Source: an uncultured Clostridia bacterium
GTDB lineage: Bacteria > Bacillota > Clostridia > Christensenellales > UBA1242
Direction: 5' to 3'
Length of the DNA: 38,889 bases
Assembly (NCBI GenBank): GCA_944349805.1
Contig: CALVNP010000039.1
Span: 1 to 38,889 of the forward strand
The notes under the pieces were generated by a model. That model saw nothing but the letters and a program-made list of their open reading frames with translations, ran no database searches and was not told the DNA's origin. Positions 23,001-28,094 of this stretch are shown in pieces. Positions within the stretch are counted from its first letter, which is position 1; every line of letters begins with the position of its first letter. A program made the translations under genes and the position numbers.

Positions 23001-25465
23001 GAGCCATTATTGATAGAAAACTTATAATTGTTATCATAATGTAAGTCATACTCAACCACAAAAATTGAAAAATTATAATTATAATAAACATCTTCAAATA
23101 TTAATTGATTTCCATAGACAGTATCTGTAAACTCTCCTCCAACAGCAATATTAATACCATTATTAAAATCCTCATCTTTTGGCTTCCCTTCGTCATAAAT
23201 ATTAATTGTTATTGTAAGGGACTCACAACGAAATGCAGTATAAAATGACAATTCTTTATATCTTGTGTTACCATTTTGATTATAACTGTCAGTATTATAG
23301 GCATCAGAATCTTTTATCAAATAATAGATGTCATCAGTAGTAGCAGATGCTGAAGATAACATTGCAGAAGGAAAATCAGCAAAAGTATCATCTCTCTCAA
23401 TTGGATCAAAATTATCAATAGATGACCAACCAATTAATTGAAGTTTTTCACTCAACCCACTTGTGTTTATTGTTGGAAACAAACCACTATCTGAATCATA
23501 AGAATAAAAACTTTTATTATTAGATACAGCATCTTTTAATGTATTTGCATTTAAAGCAAATACTTTATTATATCTTCCAGTATTATCTATCCAATATGTA
23601 GTATCCGTTTGAGGTTCTACATCTACCACTGGATATTGTCCAGAATAAAAGTTAATTTTAGTTATATTTGTAAAATATAACATTATTGGAACATGAAAAT
23701 CATCTGAAAGTGTAAACTCAGTTGTTAAAGAATTTGTTTGGTAATCATAAGATAATGCCTCAGATTCACAAAAGTATTCTGCCAAGTAAGTGATATTATC
23801 TTGCTTAATTTCAAAACCAGTTATTGTATCATTAATTCTTAAATAAATTGTTATGACTTTGGTTTTGTAACTGTTTCCTGTATGTCCATCTTCAATTATA
23901 CATTTTCTGTAATTATAGCTATCGCCAGTTGAATGAGTGATTTCCCCATTTTCAAAATCATCAGAATTGGATCCACCACTTGTATAATTAATATTTGTTA
24001 TCAAATCATCATAACTATAATCTTTATTAGGTGCTATTAAATAAGAATGAACAACAACTTCTTGCAACTTATAATCAAAAACACCTTTTATATCAAAATA
24101 ACCCTGTCTTTCATTTGAAGTAAAGTTACTCATACCCGTTATTACTTCTGTGTTTAAACTTTCTGACACAGACTCGTTTTGATTATTGTTTAATTTCGAG
24201 TTGACCGCTTTTGGTGAAACAGAACAGTTGTTATTAAAAATAACATAACCAACCAATGTTGAATTTGAAGTAGAATATTGTAAAGTTAATGTGTCTATAT
24301 TTTCCCCAAGGTTGAATTTTTCTCCCACAAAAGCATTTGATGTGCCATTATAATACAAGCTTCCTAACTCCGTTGATGGGGTATAAACTTCCGTGTCGTT
24401 GTATTGACTATAATTTACGTCTAATTCTTTTATTTCAGTTTTTGCTGAATATGTTTGACCATCAACAAACACATTGCCAACACCCCTTAAATACACACCA
24501 GAATCATCAACATACCAAATTTTATAACCATCACCATCTGTTATACCATTTAGGAGTTCCTTCAACTCATCTATTGTCTTTGATGCATTGTTTATATCAT
24601 AGTATACATCTCCAATTTTTCTTATACAATCTGTTCCACCCCCAGAAGATGAAATTTTAATGTCAGTTTCACTCTCAGCATAACAATTAGAAATAACTGC
24701 ACCACCCCCTGTTATCAAACCAGTATTTGTTGCAGATAATATTTTAACATTAGAAAAGCAGGTCGATATATAAGTCTGCCAAGCTGCAGAACCTACAATA
24801 CCACCAGCATAAGATGTTGAACTTAAAACACCCGTGACATAACAACTAGATATTTCAGAAGTTTTATCAGATGATCCCATAGATTGTCCTGCAATAATTC
24901 CCGAAGAAGTTGTACCTATAACCGTTGCACCTTTCACCTGGACATTAAAAATTTTTGCTTCAAATATTTGTCCAAATAAACCAAAATAAGAAGCTCCCGT
25001 TACAATTCTATAATCAGTATATAAGTTTGAAATCGTATACCCATTTCCATCAAAACTCCCCATAAAACTTGCAGCGGCTGCACCAATTGGAACCCAAATT
25101 TTTCCAGACAAATCTATATTGGCAGTTAAAATATAATTTTTAAAAGTATAATACTTTTCGTCTGTGTCTTTTTCCCCGTTATTAACATTTTTTGCAAGTA
25201 AGGCAAGTTGCTCAGCTGAGTTGATTTGATATGGTTTAGCTTCAGTTCCGTCACCCCCAGCAAAGCTTGTTGCAACAGCAAGTGGTGTGTATTCCACATT
25301 ACTTAAATCTTCAATAACCAAATCACTTATTTCCGAAGTTTTTATGTTTTCAGCGTAAGCCGTTTTAACATTGCTCATAAAAAATCCAAGCAATGCTGTC
25401 AGGACAAAAAACGCCAAAACACCAGCTTTGAAAATATTGATATAAGAGATTTTATTCTTTTGCAT
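8048..25465 (-). CDS. Giant InlB-repeat surface protein, membrane anchored (5805 aa)
   Basis: The protein is probably exported and displayed on the cell surface. Residues 1-38 are a signal peptide with a likely cut at AYA/EN. Residues about 69-270 form a GLUG-like beta-helix module (GDGTEAKPYQI, then SFDGNGYTISNL, FGLFG and GGIVG-like turns). From about residue 1200 to 5400 the body is a chain of some 25 Listeria/Bacteroides B-repeats (consensus GYxFxGW ... LYAxW). These alternate with divergent InlB B-repeats, which end in FTMPxxDxxVxxxF. A second GLUG-like module is at about 5640-5765. It is followed by one membrane helix (LWIVLGVLGGIALITIVLIV) and the basic tail NQRRKN. No LPXTG is seen. 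The start is set by AGGAG at 25472-25478 and the signal peptide. Repeats of this kind are known in Listeria internalins and many gut bacterial surface proteins. Adhesion is the likely role but is inferred. The 17.4-kb frame has no break. Confidence 0.9.
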   Translation of the reverse strand: MQKNKISYINIFKAGVLAFFVLTALLGFFMSNVKTAYAENIKTSEISDLVIEDLSNVEYTPLAVATSFAGGDGTEAKPYQINSAEQLALLAKNVNNGEKDTDEKYYTFKNYILTANIDLSGKIWVPIGAAAASFMGSFDGNGYTISNLYTDYRIVTGASYFGLFGQIFEAKIFNVQVKGATVIGTTSSGIIAGQSMGSSDKTSEISSCYVTGVLSSTSYAGGIVGSAAWQTYISTCFSNVKILSATNTGLITGGGAVISNCYAESETDIKISSSGGGTDCIRKIGDVYYDINNASKTIDELKELLNGITDGDGYKIWYVDDSGVYLRGVGNVFVDGQTYSAKTEIKELDVNYSQYNDTEVYTPSTELGSLYYNGTSNAFVGEKFNLGENIDTLTLQYSTSNSTLVGYVIFNNNCSVSPKAVNSKLNNNQNESVSESLNTEVITGMSNFTSNERQGYFDIKGVFDYKLQEVVVHSYLIAPNKDYSYDDLITNINYTSGGSNSDDFENGEITHSTGDSYNYRKCIIEDGHTGNSYKTKVITIYLRINDTITGFEIKQDNITYLAEYFCESEALSYDYQTNSLTTEFTLSDDFHVPIMLYFTNITKINFYSGQYPVVDVEPQTDTTYWIDNTGRYNKVFALNANTLKDAVSNNKSFYSYDSDSGLFPTINTSGLSEKLQLIGWSSIDNFDPIERDDTFADFPSAMLSSASATTDDIYYLIKDSDAYNTDSYNQNGNTRYKELSFYTAFRCESLTITINIYDEGKPKDEDFNNGINIAVGGEFTDTVYGNQLIFEDVYYNYNFSIFVVEYDLHYDNNYKFSINNGSEITGTNGSEIEIQPSIAITDDLTINVYLTRASKDLTYKIVGLEGDDVSDDTLTSLVFGTSVSENALTGKLEYNTESAKVGTELRFYFNKIPQGYYVKSISIENGSGSLNADDNYATIINEETTFLITLARNTATLNINEIGKFNNESSLYNEHQKLQQYKVEVYNQNGICVGSYEKLTENIIVKTGYKISIKSIYSSSTAYFIKNIYSEIEGIKLEEIGQGSNVDLLCDYLNINSNNSLYKIEIGYAIQEQEISFNNIGDTSYFSLRYEITRTFYNDGESNHISSLIDPANINSTRISLRYGDSISVSIIEEENAIDTISLSFDTLSGNTLNFSYLNLLSAQNKSLIVNVQLKTFTVNFNLYPMGEEVINLPTWEDEKITGNVYSKTVKFGESVDTIPSSKRDAYNFQGWSTEKDSNSVNYNSSTEVKQNYELYPVWEIVENEYSINYETNFADVQNGEWKTSGVYSITSGVKYIFPTLISDSHNFLYWTTTYNGNSFTFDAEQEIVWDFTQNMTFTAVWEAKQYTIKTVIYNEQSSDGSENFEYVEIFSSTSSTTIGYRVLQAGDVALYNEKGYTLIGYSLSAPTSSTKDNFGELNKISACDANATDGVITVYALYKNHYLVNLSSGGNGTVSINNVTEKYNATYGTEYEITFAPDDGYRLNSYQVIPTSYYDIIKEDYKFTMPDVSLSIIGYFTEKIINITYKANQEGQSGCYFKENNGTTLTEKSGTVTYLHSNYYYDGISGMPTPYHQDDGYVFANWTDSDGNVYDTQTICDKTDNFILYPTWERVSYEITFDYQNNSVTDIVDLNEIAIKPYNSIETIVKTKNANGTFSIQYLDTLVLPNVMSASHTLTEWTIAGENKSVGSELQWTIKESTTLKAVWENSKFNVETILYVNSLNDISDIYSFNYLKNGATYLNQPFGTFTSTSFGVDANNIPTRKENKPNEVYYQGFVGYSLEVPSQEATIYSEFPNITLSNLNEKVIDGKLTIYLVYRNYYELTIKNSNTSGGYVSVKIGTSSTNNYYESLHTKDVVYGRDVVVALTSNNGYTPLSITSLPNYVSGISQVEFTMPNYDLELSVNFDRMTTNIMYDVTGGTFANIGDNYGKVKYGTTEYVYGNNNTSGMPTPSKNGYTFAGWFDSEVGGKLYNKSTMWDIIKENATLYAQWTSIKYEINVNIYTESIDSADKTNLNNYRSLSVATLTLTDGTISVGNNEEIATFVGNFAYNSNLTLSGEINEGYEVYSIIYGTQISNSLPFKFIMMNDGDDLNVYLSRKDFALTINKNTTDIVTGMPTSEITANFGQTITLPVLNRVGYELIGYSTSPTSDEAEYTTSYTQNGMEEITLYAIWKAIPYQLTVKVLYEDTDSSYKDLNVETKTTFSVAYSTYIENNLTSFNQNVDYKTAVTISNIVATSGYSLGQVTFNGTTLNGDNGIYTLQVPLNGGEVIIYVERLSYTLQLDLNINNSTTISLLGWSFTNDIASRSIKFGYSLDLPDLSNFRAGFDFLGWAQDGEIVYDSSSLNYVQPNLNCELEAVWGAKTYNITYNFNEDNPCGDDKNVVNVDWLNSEGVSQITAGTLFTYQSLSSDSHNFLGWTVLVNGKTYTYKVGQQNPITWNYGGDATLTAIWETKTFNVSFVDYSATLMAGNRNSVVYNMGQTLSALSQNVKYGDVVKSVNPELYCKNGYTFVGYYNQNENWNLTDQFDIQSGITSNTVIYLLYKNYYSLTLVSSNALYGSLQAVVGDEELYLTSNVTYGENVELVPTATAGYNFKDYSTNPTSLKILNNKFTMVSSDVIVTANFEPKQINITYNANGGQFLSGASELSGRVTFGYNDYTFNEKPIKNGYTFSSWNTKQDGSGNSYTNDTIWQEPADCTLYAVWTPLQASVIVQVKTQSVSNDDVYELSEDLTFTISYNAQTFTDSYFERSVDFGTTVDITNLSYNLFAFTINSVKCNEQVLNLIPYYEKYQFEVQNLNTVVTIYLDRASCELTLNANTSDALPYVAGWNFTLTDGIYKATNTFKYGASVMLPYIQRSGFNLDGWSYSSDEIYAPETLYEIKGNSILTAIWSNKFSISVEIVVFGDEIAGATPSFEISSGDVEVVSGQGEGIYTSTGKYDYNTLMNLNINSDGYKILSITGIQGLENIESQNFNLPDKDCTIIITFTQDINYAITLFADNADGWNVGSEIGWVINDDLNYAVKALETEPINLITPYRNGYQFVGWSTTESSDVVDYTESTYTPNNTDFNLYAVWEIKTLNVQVNYYIENIDEEYEISVNQTYSIIINGTKIDVVGNYNEYYEYNSTIEFNLTNLNIASGFTFSKIIVEENTITTLPSIISVPDSDINIDIYVSRLSFDVILDANANGDNVQGLPTEFKVKFGQTKQLPTLIRTTGYDFLGWTLNADGSGDIVTSHTQDLNQTTYYAKWTKEAYSLTLKKYINGLQVLADWNFVLENYSPQSFVNGVYTYLIPSEASLNIVLTKDVYKLDKAVVNTSEYKTYNFNITMPSQDLTIEVYYIDDEYTFTLNASNYLNPDAVVTFENQGSYTVNGNIATVKVASLGQVSLLTPKCDGYEFLGWCTEENGQGDSIIEATYTQLTPSETTYYARWGYIEYDLSYDIKLENANDDNFTTVLQGSQEYENIFNSITYSHTDGANYNELVTVNFVLNSGYIAQESDFIFGNNSSLIYSNETGYTYSFNMPIGNVNGNIVEIKIRRQVYTLTFDDGVEDGVDAKDITLPEPMQVKYNANATLPDAERVGYTFKGWSRELGGSILDNVSNFYVQGAEDEILYANWEIKSLILTTTIYVNNNEFEIDGIFNLTTNSLNKEQVYSYSAVSGENITLEVNPLIYSLDRIEITGANYTSAGAYRYITVQDTNVEIKIYLIGTTYELKLDATNYLNPNASVSYDASTGWVCVNAIATYSILSNGKVTLITPKCNGYTFDGWYSNPNGEGVKLYDDKAEYQQITATNITLYAKWSATPYDLTYVVNTQNINDDNFDNNNNGLNSIKLQIFNEDEGAWIDVNGLEPFSIGYNSEIRYVIKLNEGFDLNYSNISGLTSGKFNFDEDSYTLKFTMPNQNTEIVFNITRKVYTLTYVNGNNNVEVAMPESINLKFEQQIILPELTADGCEFVGWNSSQDGTGTQYVGTFTQGNDNTTLYAIWEISSYNLQINIKGLNDLIIELDKISFVLTDNLGNEVLKSDGVNTTFTDLVQFGTELTLTINAGSYYEVYLIEGIDGDSDVLTFKMGPTDKTIDITFKAKEFTLTLDASTSLILDYEIDWSNADDWNVSDNVITKSLNYNDVVNSFPIPSISGLVFQGWYTKLNGEGEEVTSYTQMYDTDTTLFAKYSLDTFNITIDIKTEDVQNDTFLENSDGLQEIRFEIYNSENQTWEDAEFTNGSVNNIEYLQQARFVLTLKDNFELKLENIIADELNGSTFNNGNVYYFEFVMTNVDAKITFNISRTRYSLIFDKNTSDSVTGLPETIQLKVGQTYIVPDITLQRKGYNFLDAWAINNSGTMILAGATYTQTAQNTTLYAQWQAISYNLTYELDGGSPEQTATTITYEDNIILPGNVSKDGYTISKWVIRADSVECDFINGNSLRSIENKYSIDLVGDYVTTFTLSPIWQSGENTFTLNSMLDETLYSENGLSINTRPGNVQFTFYVNNVESTNFISHTGDVVKVSAVAPAGYRVKEWQIENATQINPDGDKSVVEITNFTSNIDVIVVLEPIELEITVNGNNGTLEFASGVYNVVSNKATTLTGVKVELNIKSIKGYVFDNVTASEQNVNISIDKGNDKVYVSEFTTNLELQSEFIARVNTVKISGNNIEKIRYQVVSDVNDLTDVFNTYNSKGISATINDIILLEIKMLEGYSIVAISNEGYEFNVNYPYNENTERALIDNINEDTIIQIDTKINEYSISASVIGGDEFGSVQISGNANENDKYNYGTEVTFTATSAKDGEDEKYDFIGWFEDETCEVLYSNENPKTISVTSNLHLYAKFQIKEFTVKYQLSDDCYNFGYFEGNTSQTVTFGANAEQVTTLPNAGYNFVHWEIYYGNEINAVINTNAVLNISDVRSNVTCVAVFEKMDITITINTTIEGTLISDGIEKVSIKYQSGAIGESISTDECLSMTLNAKTNTDITISATAKDGYTLGEYTPVYVVSGNVSVIISGNEFIINAKENNSVVSINFGKKNNVINSTLEIDGENGGGVIRYQEGGVWQHIGPTYTTNMKTESSLTYKVFVYAGYVLGTDLQDFVDNGTYNSGNYNLTISTSTDYTGLDSAYFTSVYDVTISGYKTDIDIVIPIERVKTIVTFHNVELNDPSKTFTASIAYGTTIISGVTSEQLCPTSETYMFVGWENELGYMVIDSSGNLKSKWLITDKTYDLYGVWQERLLQIIVEVDPIYALQSASTLYKTVFANSFIYGLQPEEMVQNGNILYFTRPLSKLYLTLPKYKSGYIFDGFYLKNPTTDEYEKVGQASDGASDYATSTNCLLNIKGYSYYTNYQNQSEDGTIIIKLSFKVVTSISAENFYASNRVSEVGGTVKFVDLPSVVNGSIISVETNTNTLVKMIATPNKGYEFVKWVDENGEEISLSPELEINVSQSKHYTAIFKGELILITSDYNVEVQNGNPELVSAETYYHVGDIIKFKFNDKVVGYEHTNWMLYNDGVEISLITGVNPTYTLTADYKNIKVNPTFTMASVKVQIIMSGQGEGDGTIKFASGWTIDYNKRNNTYELTIPYETNLEFNIVPNVRYKFDNATVKYGNGTQNVVEVQNNLFKINYIDYNDVRTIQININLIENYWREYVLENGQIIDDGDGTYSVNPNGGDFIGDGTEEYPYEINSINDISKLAFIINNNIKQNNNQKAEYANAIYELNQNINFEERFWTPIGTKTNPFKGTFYIRGDRNNIFVNDDDPLYPSDENFAIDEDYYTLYGKLFGYLDGAKIIVEQQSLLVLWIVLGVLGGIALITIVLIVISNQRRKNITREKTVIK
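8090..8170 (-). other. C-terminal membrane anchor of the 5805-aa protein
   Basis: This stretch encodes the hydrophobic segment starting LLVLWIVLGVLGG and running into ISNQRRKN. The positive charges after the helix predict a cytoplasmic tail and an extracellular repeat body. Confidence 0.8.
8170..8553 (-). other. C-terminal GLUG-like module of the 5805-aa protein
   Basis: The segment has GDGTEEYPYEINS, then WTPIGTKTNPFKGTF, then YGKLFGYLDGAKI. It parallels the N-terminal module (GDGTEAKPYQINS, WVPIGAAAASFMGSF, FGLFGQIFEAKI) step by step, but is shorter. It sits just before the membrane helix. Confidence 0.75.
9230..21900 (-). repeat. InlB-type B-repeat array within the 5805-aa protein
   Basis: About 25 modules carry the GYxFxGW and LYAxW hallmarks, alternating with divergent B-repeats. 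A higher-order period of roughly 1.1 kb (about 360-375 residues) is visible. The YRNYYELTI-type junction recurs near 21140, 20015 and 17838. The TPKCxGYxFxGW segment recurs near 15310 and 14200. Copies have diverged strongly at DNA level, so this is an old expansion and not a recent tandem duplication. Confidence 0.8.
24656..25261 (-). other. N-terminal GLUG-like beta-helix module of the 5805-aa protein
   Basis: Residues about 69-270 show the pattern GDGTExxPYxI, then GSFDGNGYTISNLY, and glycine-rich turns such as SGIIAGQS and AGGIVGSA. This is typical of right-handed beta-helix or GLUG regions in secreted proteins. Confidence 0.7.
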
Positions 25466-25502
25466 ACAAAACTCCTTTTGCTTTGTACAATATTACAATT
25501 TT

Positions 25503-25531
25503 AGTATACATTATTACGACATAAATATCAA
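25503..25531 (-). promoter_or_regulatory. Sigma-A promoter of the 5805-aa gene
   Basis: Read on the minus strand: -35 TTGATA (25531-25526), 17-base spacer, -10 TATACT (25508-25503). It lies about 40 bases upstream of the ATG, leaving room for a leader with the AGGAG site. Both boxes are one mismatch from consensus and the spacing is ideal. Confidence 0.75.
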
Positions 25532-25553
25532 TTATTTTGCTCAATTTTACAAA

Positions 25554-25582
25554 AAAAACAAGCTTTGAAAAAGCTTGTTTTT
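25554..25582 (-). terminator. Intrinsic terminator of the Rho-like gene
   Basis: A 12-bp perfect stem, AAAAACAAGCTT / AAGCTTGTTTTT, has a 5-base loop and an A-run on the + strand that gives the U-tract on the minus-strand transcript. Its ascending arm overlaps the stop codon of the Rho-like gene. It insulates the giant gene downstream, which has its own promoter. Confidence 0.85.
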
Positions 25583-26657
25583 ACATATAATTTATATCAA
25601 TATTTTCACTTGTTCCACAAAGCAATGAAACACAACCACCACCCACTAAACTTCTGTTTACGCTAAATAGTTTTCGCATTATTAAAAGTGTGTTATAGTT
25701 AGGATTTTGATTGACTACGCTCTCTTCAAAATACACCTTTAATTCAGATATAAGAGTGGAAACATCAAAAACAAATAAAAGCACCTTACTTCCAGATCTC
25801 GCCAATGAAATTGAATTATTAATTGAATCAAGAGAAATTTCAAATGATTCTTTAGGCCCATCTTCATAAAAGCTTATAAATTCTATATGTTCTACATCAT
25901 CAAACGAAGACTTGATTTTTAATATAAGTTCTGGAACTAATCCAACTGCTAAAAAGTTTATAATATATCCATTTTCAGAATAATTTTTCAAAATTGAATG
26001 TGTTTCATTTATATATTGTGTTAAATCATCAATTTTAATAAACTTTCTTATTCCATCTAAAGCATTTGATGATGTCCTAATATTCAAAAAAGCAGTTAAT
26101 TCTCTTTTATTAATTTCAAATTTTTTATAGTTTAGTTTTTCCAAAATATAAAATACATCAAACGGCTTATCTTGAATTTGCCAAGCACCACCCTGCAGTA
26201 AATCGCCTTCTATAAGCTTACATTCTGCAATAAGATTTGATGGAACAAAAACTAAGTTTTCGCCGTCTTTAAAAAAATATGCCCCACTTTTTGTTTTTCT
26301 TAAAAAGCCCTGCCTTTCAACTCTAATCTTCCCATCAAACCTTGAAAGGTCAAGTTCTTGTCTAAACATCAAGCTTTCATCAGCATACACCCTTTCTTTT
26401 TCTTCTTTTGCATAATCTATAAAATCTTGTGGGACAAAAACATCCATAACGGATGTATCAAGTTTTGTTGTCTTGGGAGGTCTACCCACTTTTTTTATTG
26501 GAGAAGCATCTTTAACGCCGTCCATAATTTCAGTTATAGCATCTAATAGCTGTTGTCTTTTTAGTGTTGTAGGAGAAGAAACACCTACATTCCTTGCAAG
26601 TGTTCTCAACTCATATATACCCATCATTTCTATTGTTTTTTTTGTTGCTTCTTCCAT
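25581..26657 (-). CDS. Rho-derived protein lacking the P-loop (358 aa)
   Basis: Residues about 13-45 resemble the Rho N-terminal domain (YELRTLARNVGVSSPTTLKR, then LLDAITEI). They are followed by an AT-hook-like GRPPK. Residues about 112-160 resemble the Rho cold-shock-type RNA-binding domain (GFLRKTKSGAYFF ... VFVPSNLI ... GDLLQG). The rest can be laid on the Rho ATPase core. RSGSKVLLFVFDVSTLI matches the Walker B region (gkDVvillDSiTRL), and FSVNRSLVGGGCVSLL matches FgaARnieeGGSLTii. Where Rho has GxxxxGKT this protein has only a P-loop-less stretch around IRKFIKIDDL. It ends soon after the GGG motif, well short of a normal Rho C-terminus. It is therefore likely a non-catalytic Rho relative; an RNA-binding or regulatory role is inference. 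Family assignment rests on motif order by eye. It stands alone, between ypeB and the giant gene. Confidence 0.7.
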   Translation of the reverse strand: MEEATKKTIEMMGIYELRTLARNVGVSSPTTLKRQQLLDAITEIMDGVKDASPIKKVGRPPKTTKLDTSVMDVFVPQDFIDYAKEEKERVYADESLMFRQELDLSRFDGKIRVERQGFLRKTKSGAYFFKDGENLVFVPSNLIAECKLIEGDLLQGGAWQIQDKPFDVFYILEKLNYKKFEINKRELTAFLNIRTSSNALDGIRKFIKIDDLTQYINETHSILKNYSENGYIINFLAVGLVPELILKIKSSFDDVEHIEFISFYEDGPKESFEISLDSINNSISLARSGSKVLLFVFDVSTLISELKVYFEESVVNQNPNYNTLLIMRKLFSVNRSLVGGGCVSLLCGTSENIDINYM

Positions 26658-26671
26658 AATTCGTACAAATT

Positions 26672-26700
26672 ATTATATAAATGATTTCTATAATTGTCAA
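26672..26700 (-). promoter_or_regulatory. Perfect consensus sigma-A promoter of the Rho-like gene
   Basis: On the minus strand: TTGACA (26700-26695), 17-base spacer, TATAAT (26677-26672). Only 14 bases separate the -10 box from the ATG, so the predicted start near 26665 leaves a leader of about 8 bases (UACGAAUU) with no Shine-Dalgarno sequence. Confidence 0.85.
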
Positions 26701-26733
26701 CTTTTTTACTAAAAAGTCGAAATTTTTACTTGA

Positions 26734-28086
26734 CTACATTAACAAGTTGCCGTTGTCAGTGTTTACAACCTTTAAAATATTTTCTTCAACACCATTAAGT
26801 GCATTAATGTAAACATAATAAGTGCTTCCTTCCATATTACAAGTAAATTCATAGCAAAGAACTTCTCTGTCGTATTCAAGTGGAATAAGAGCTAATTTAC
26901 ATTCTTTAATTTTTAAAGAAGAATTTACCATTTGTCTAGCAGAACTTTCAGACAACCTTGCCGGTAAAATTTTTCTTTCAGTATGGTTCATATAGTACGA
27001 TGAAGCTTCATATCCTAAAACATCACCTTTGTCCAAATCAACTTTAACTTTTATTAAATCAGGATATATGATAACTCCACTAATTTTAGGTGCTAAATTT
27101 ATATAAGCATCGTCACCTACTATGTCACTCCATACAACTGTAACATCATTGATTCCATTTCTGTTTACAAAATCTATTGCAATTTTTTCAGCATTTGCAA
27201 GTTCAATTTTTTTATTGTTGTAAATATTTGGACAACTCAATGTAAGTAGTTTACCCCCTTTCTTAGTCATTTGTGCAAATATATATTTTCCTTCATCATT
27301 TTGATAAGTAAAATCATATGTTTGAAAATGTCCATTACTTTCACCACTAAAATTTAAATCCTCAGCAGGAATATCTGTTAAAATTTTTCCGAGATTGTTT
27401 TTAGCAACTTCCATACTAACATCGGTAAAATTAAGCCCTTTTACTTCTTTGTTTAGTTGAGAATCTGAAAATGGCCCATCATAAATCATTGTGGGATACT
27501 CAACATCAGCTCCATTCATAGCCGTAAGCTTTCTTGTTAAATAATTATAATCACCGTCCATTTTTAAACTAGAATCTGTAATGCTATAACCATCCCACAT
27601 TTGTTTTGACATTGTGTTCAAGTATTTTTTAATATCCACAACTGAATTGTGGACTTTTTCTAATGTTGCCACATTATCATTACTCAAACTCTTCCCATTA
27701 TCTAAATTCTGAGCCAATGTTTCCGTGTAACCACTTAACTTATTTACAAAAGTTATTGTGTCAGACAAACCACTTATAGAATAGGGTAACATATTTAATC
27801 TTGTCTGTGCTTCATTTGCGTTTTTACTTACTTCTTTTAATAATTTTGCTCTGTATTCATTACTATTTGAAACTAAAATTTTATTTAATTTTGTTTCTGC
27901 ATTGTTTACTTCATCAACAAGCTCATAAAAATTCTTTTGATATACATTTTCTAATGATGTTTGATATTTAATACTTGAACTAATACTAATTCCGTATAAA
28001 ATACCAAGTGTTATAACTGCAATTGATAAAATTATTGTAGCAATAGTAAGTGCCCTATTTGTTTTTTTTACTTCTACCGTTTCCAT
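26734..28086 (-). CDS. ypeB: Spore germination protein YpeB
   Basis: YpeB is required for correct placement and stability of the cortex-lytic enzyme SleB in the spore. The 450-residue length matches the family. There is an N-terminal membrane anchor (about residues 12-34, IATIILSIAVITLGILYGI), then a helical region (FYELVDEVNNAETKLNKIL onward). The C-terminal half has PepSY-like repeats, for example IAIDFVNRNGINDVTVV and SSARQMVNSSLKIKECKLA. The start is firm: AGGAGG at 28091-28096 overlaps the stop codon of sleB upstream, which predicts translational coupling. No convincing hairpin with a U-tract follows; only a weak 7-bp stem overlaps the next promoter. Confidence 0.93.
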   Translation of the reverse strand: METVEVKKTNRALTIATIILSIAVITLGILYGISISSSIKYQTSLENVYQKNFYELVDEVNNAETKLNKILVSNSNEYRAKLLKEVSKNANEAQTRLNMLPYSISGLSDTITFVNKLSGYTETLAQNLDNGKSLSNDNVATLEKVHNSVVDIKKYLNTMSKQMWDGYSITDSSLKMDGDYNYLTRKLTAMNGADVEYPTMIYDGPFSDSQLNKEVKGLNFTDVSMEVAKNNLGKILTDIPAEDLNFSGESNGHFQTYDFTYQNDEGKYIFAQMTKKGGKLLTLSCPNIYNNKKIELANAEKIAIDFVNRNGINDVTVVWSDIVGDDAYINLAPKISGVIIYPDLIKVKVDLDKGDVLGYEASSYYMNHTERKILPARLSESSARQMVNSSLKIKECKLALIPLEYDREVLCYEFTCNMEGSTYYVYINALNGVEENILKVVNTDNGNLLM

Positions 28087-28094
28087 ATATCCTC

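Noticed and set aside
8048-25465. Frameshift or assembly join inside the giant gene
   Set aside because: The frame is open throughout and the repeat copies differ enough at DNA level that collapse or mis-joining is not indicated by the sequence.
25581-26657. Annotation as transcription termination factor Rho
   Set aside because: The P-loop GxxxxGKT and the C-terminal part of the ATPase core are absent, so it should not be called a working Rho.
25581-26657. Pseudogene call for the Rho-like gene
   Set aside because: The frame is intact with its own perfect promoter and terminator, which argues for a kept function.
26697-26720. Terminator after ypeB
   Set aside because: The 7-bp A/T stem has no following U-tract on the minus strand and overlaps the next promoter; too weak to call.
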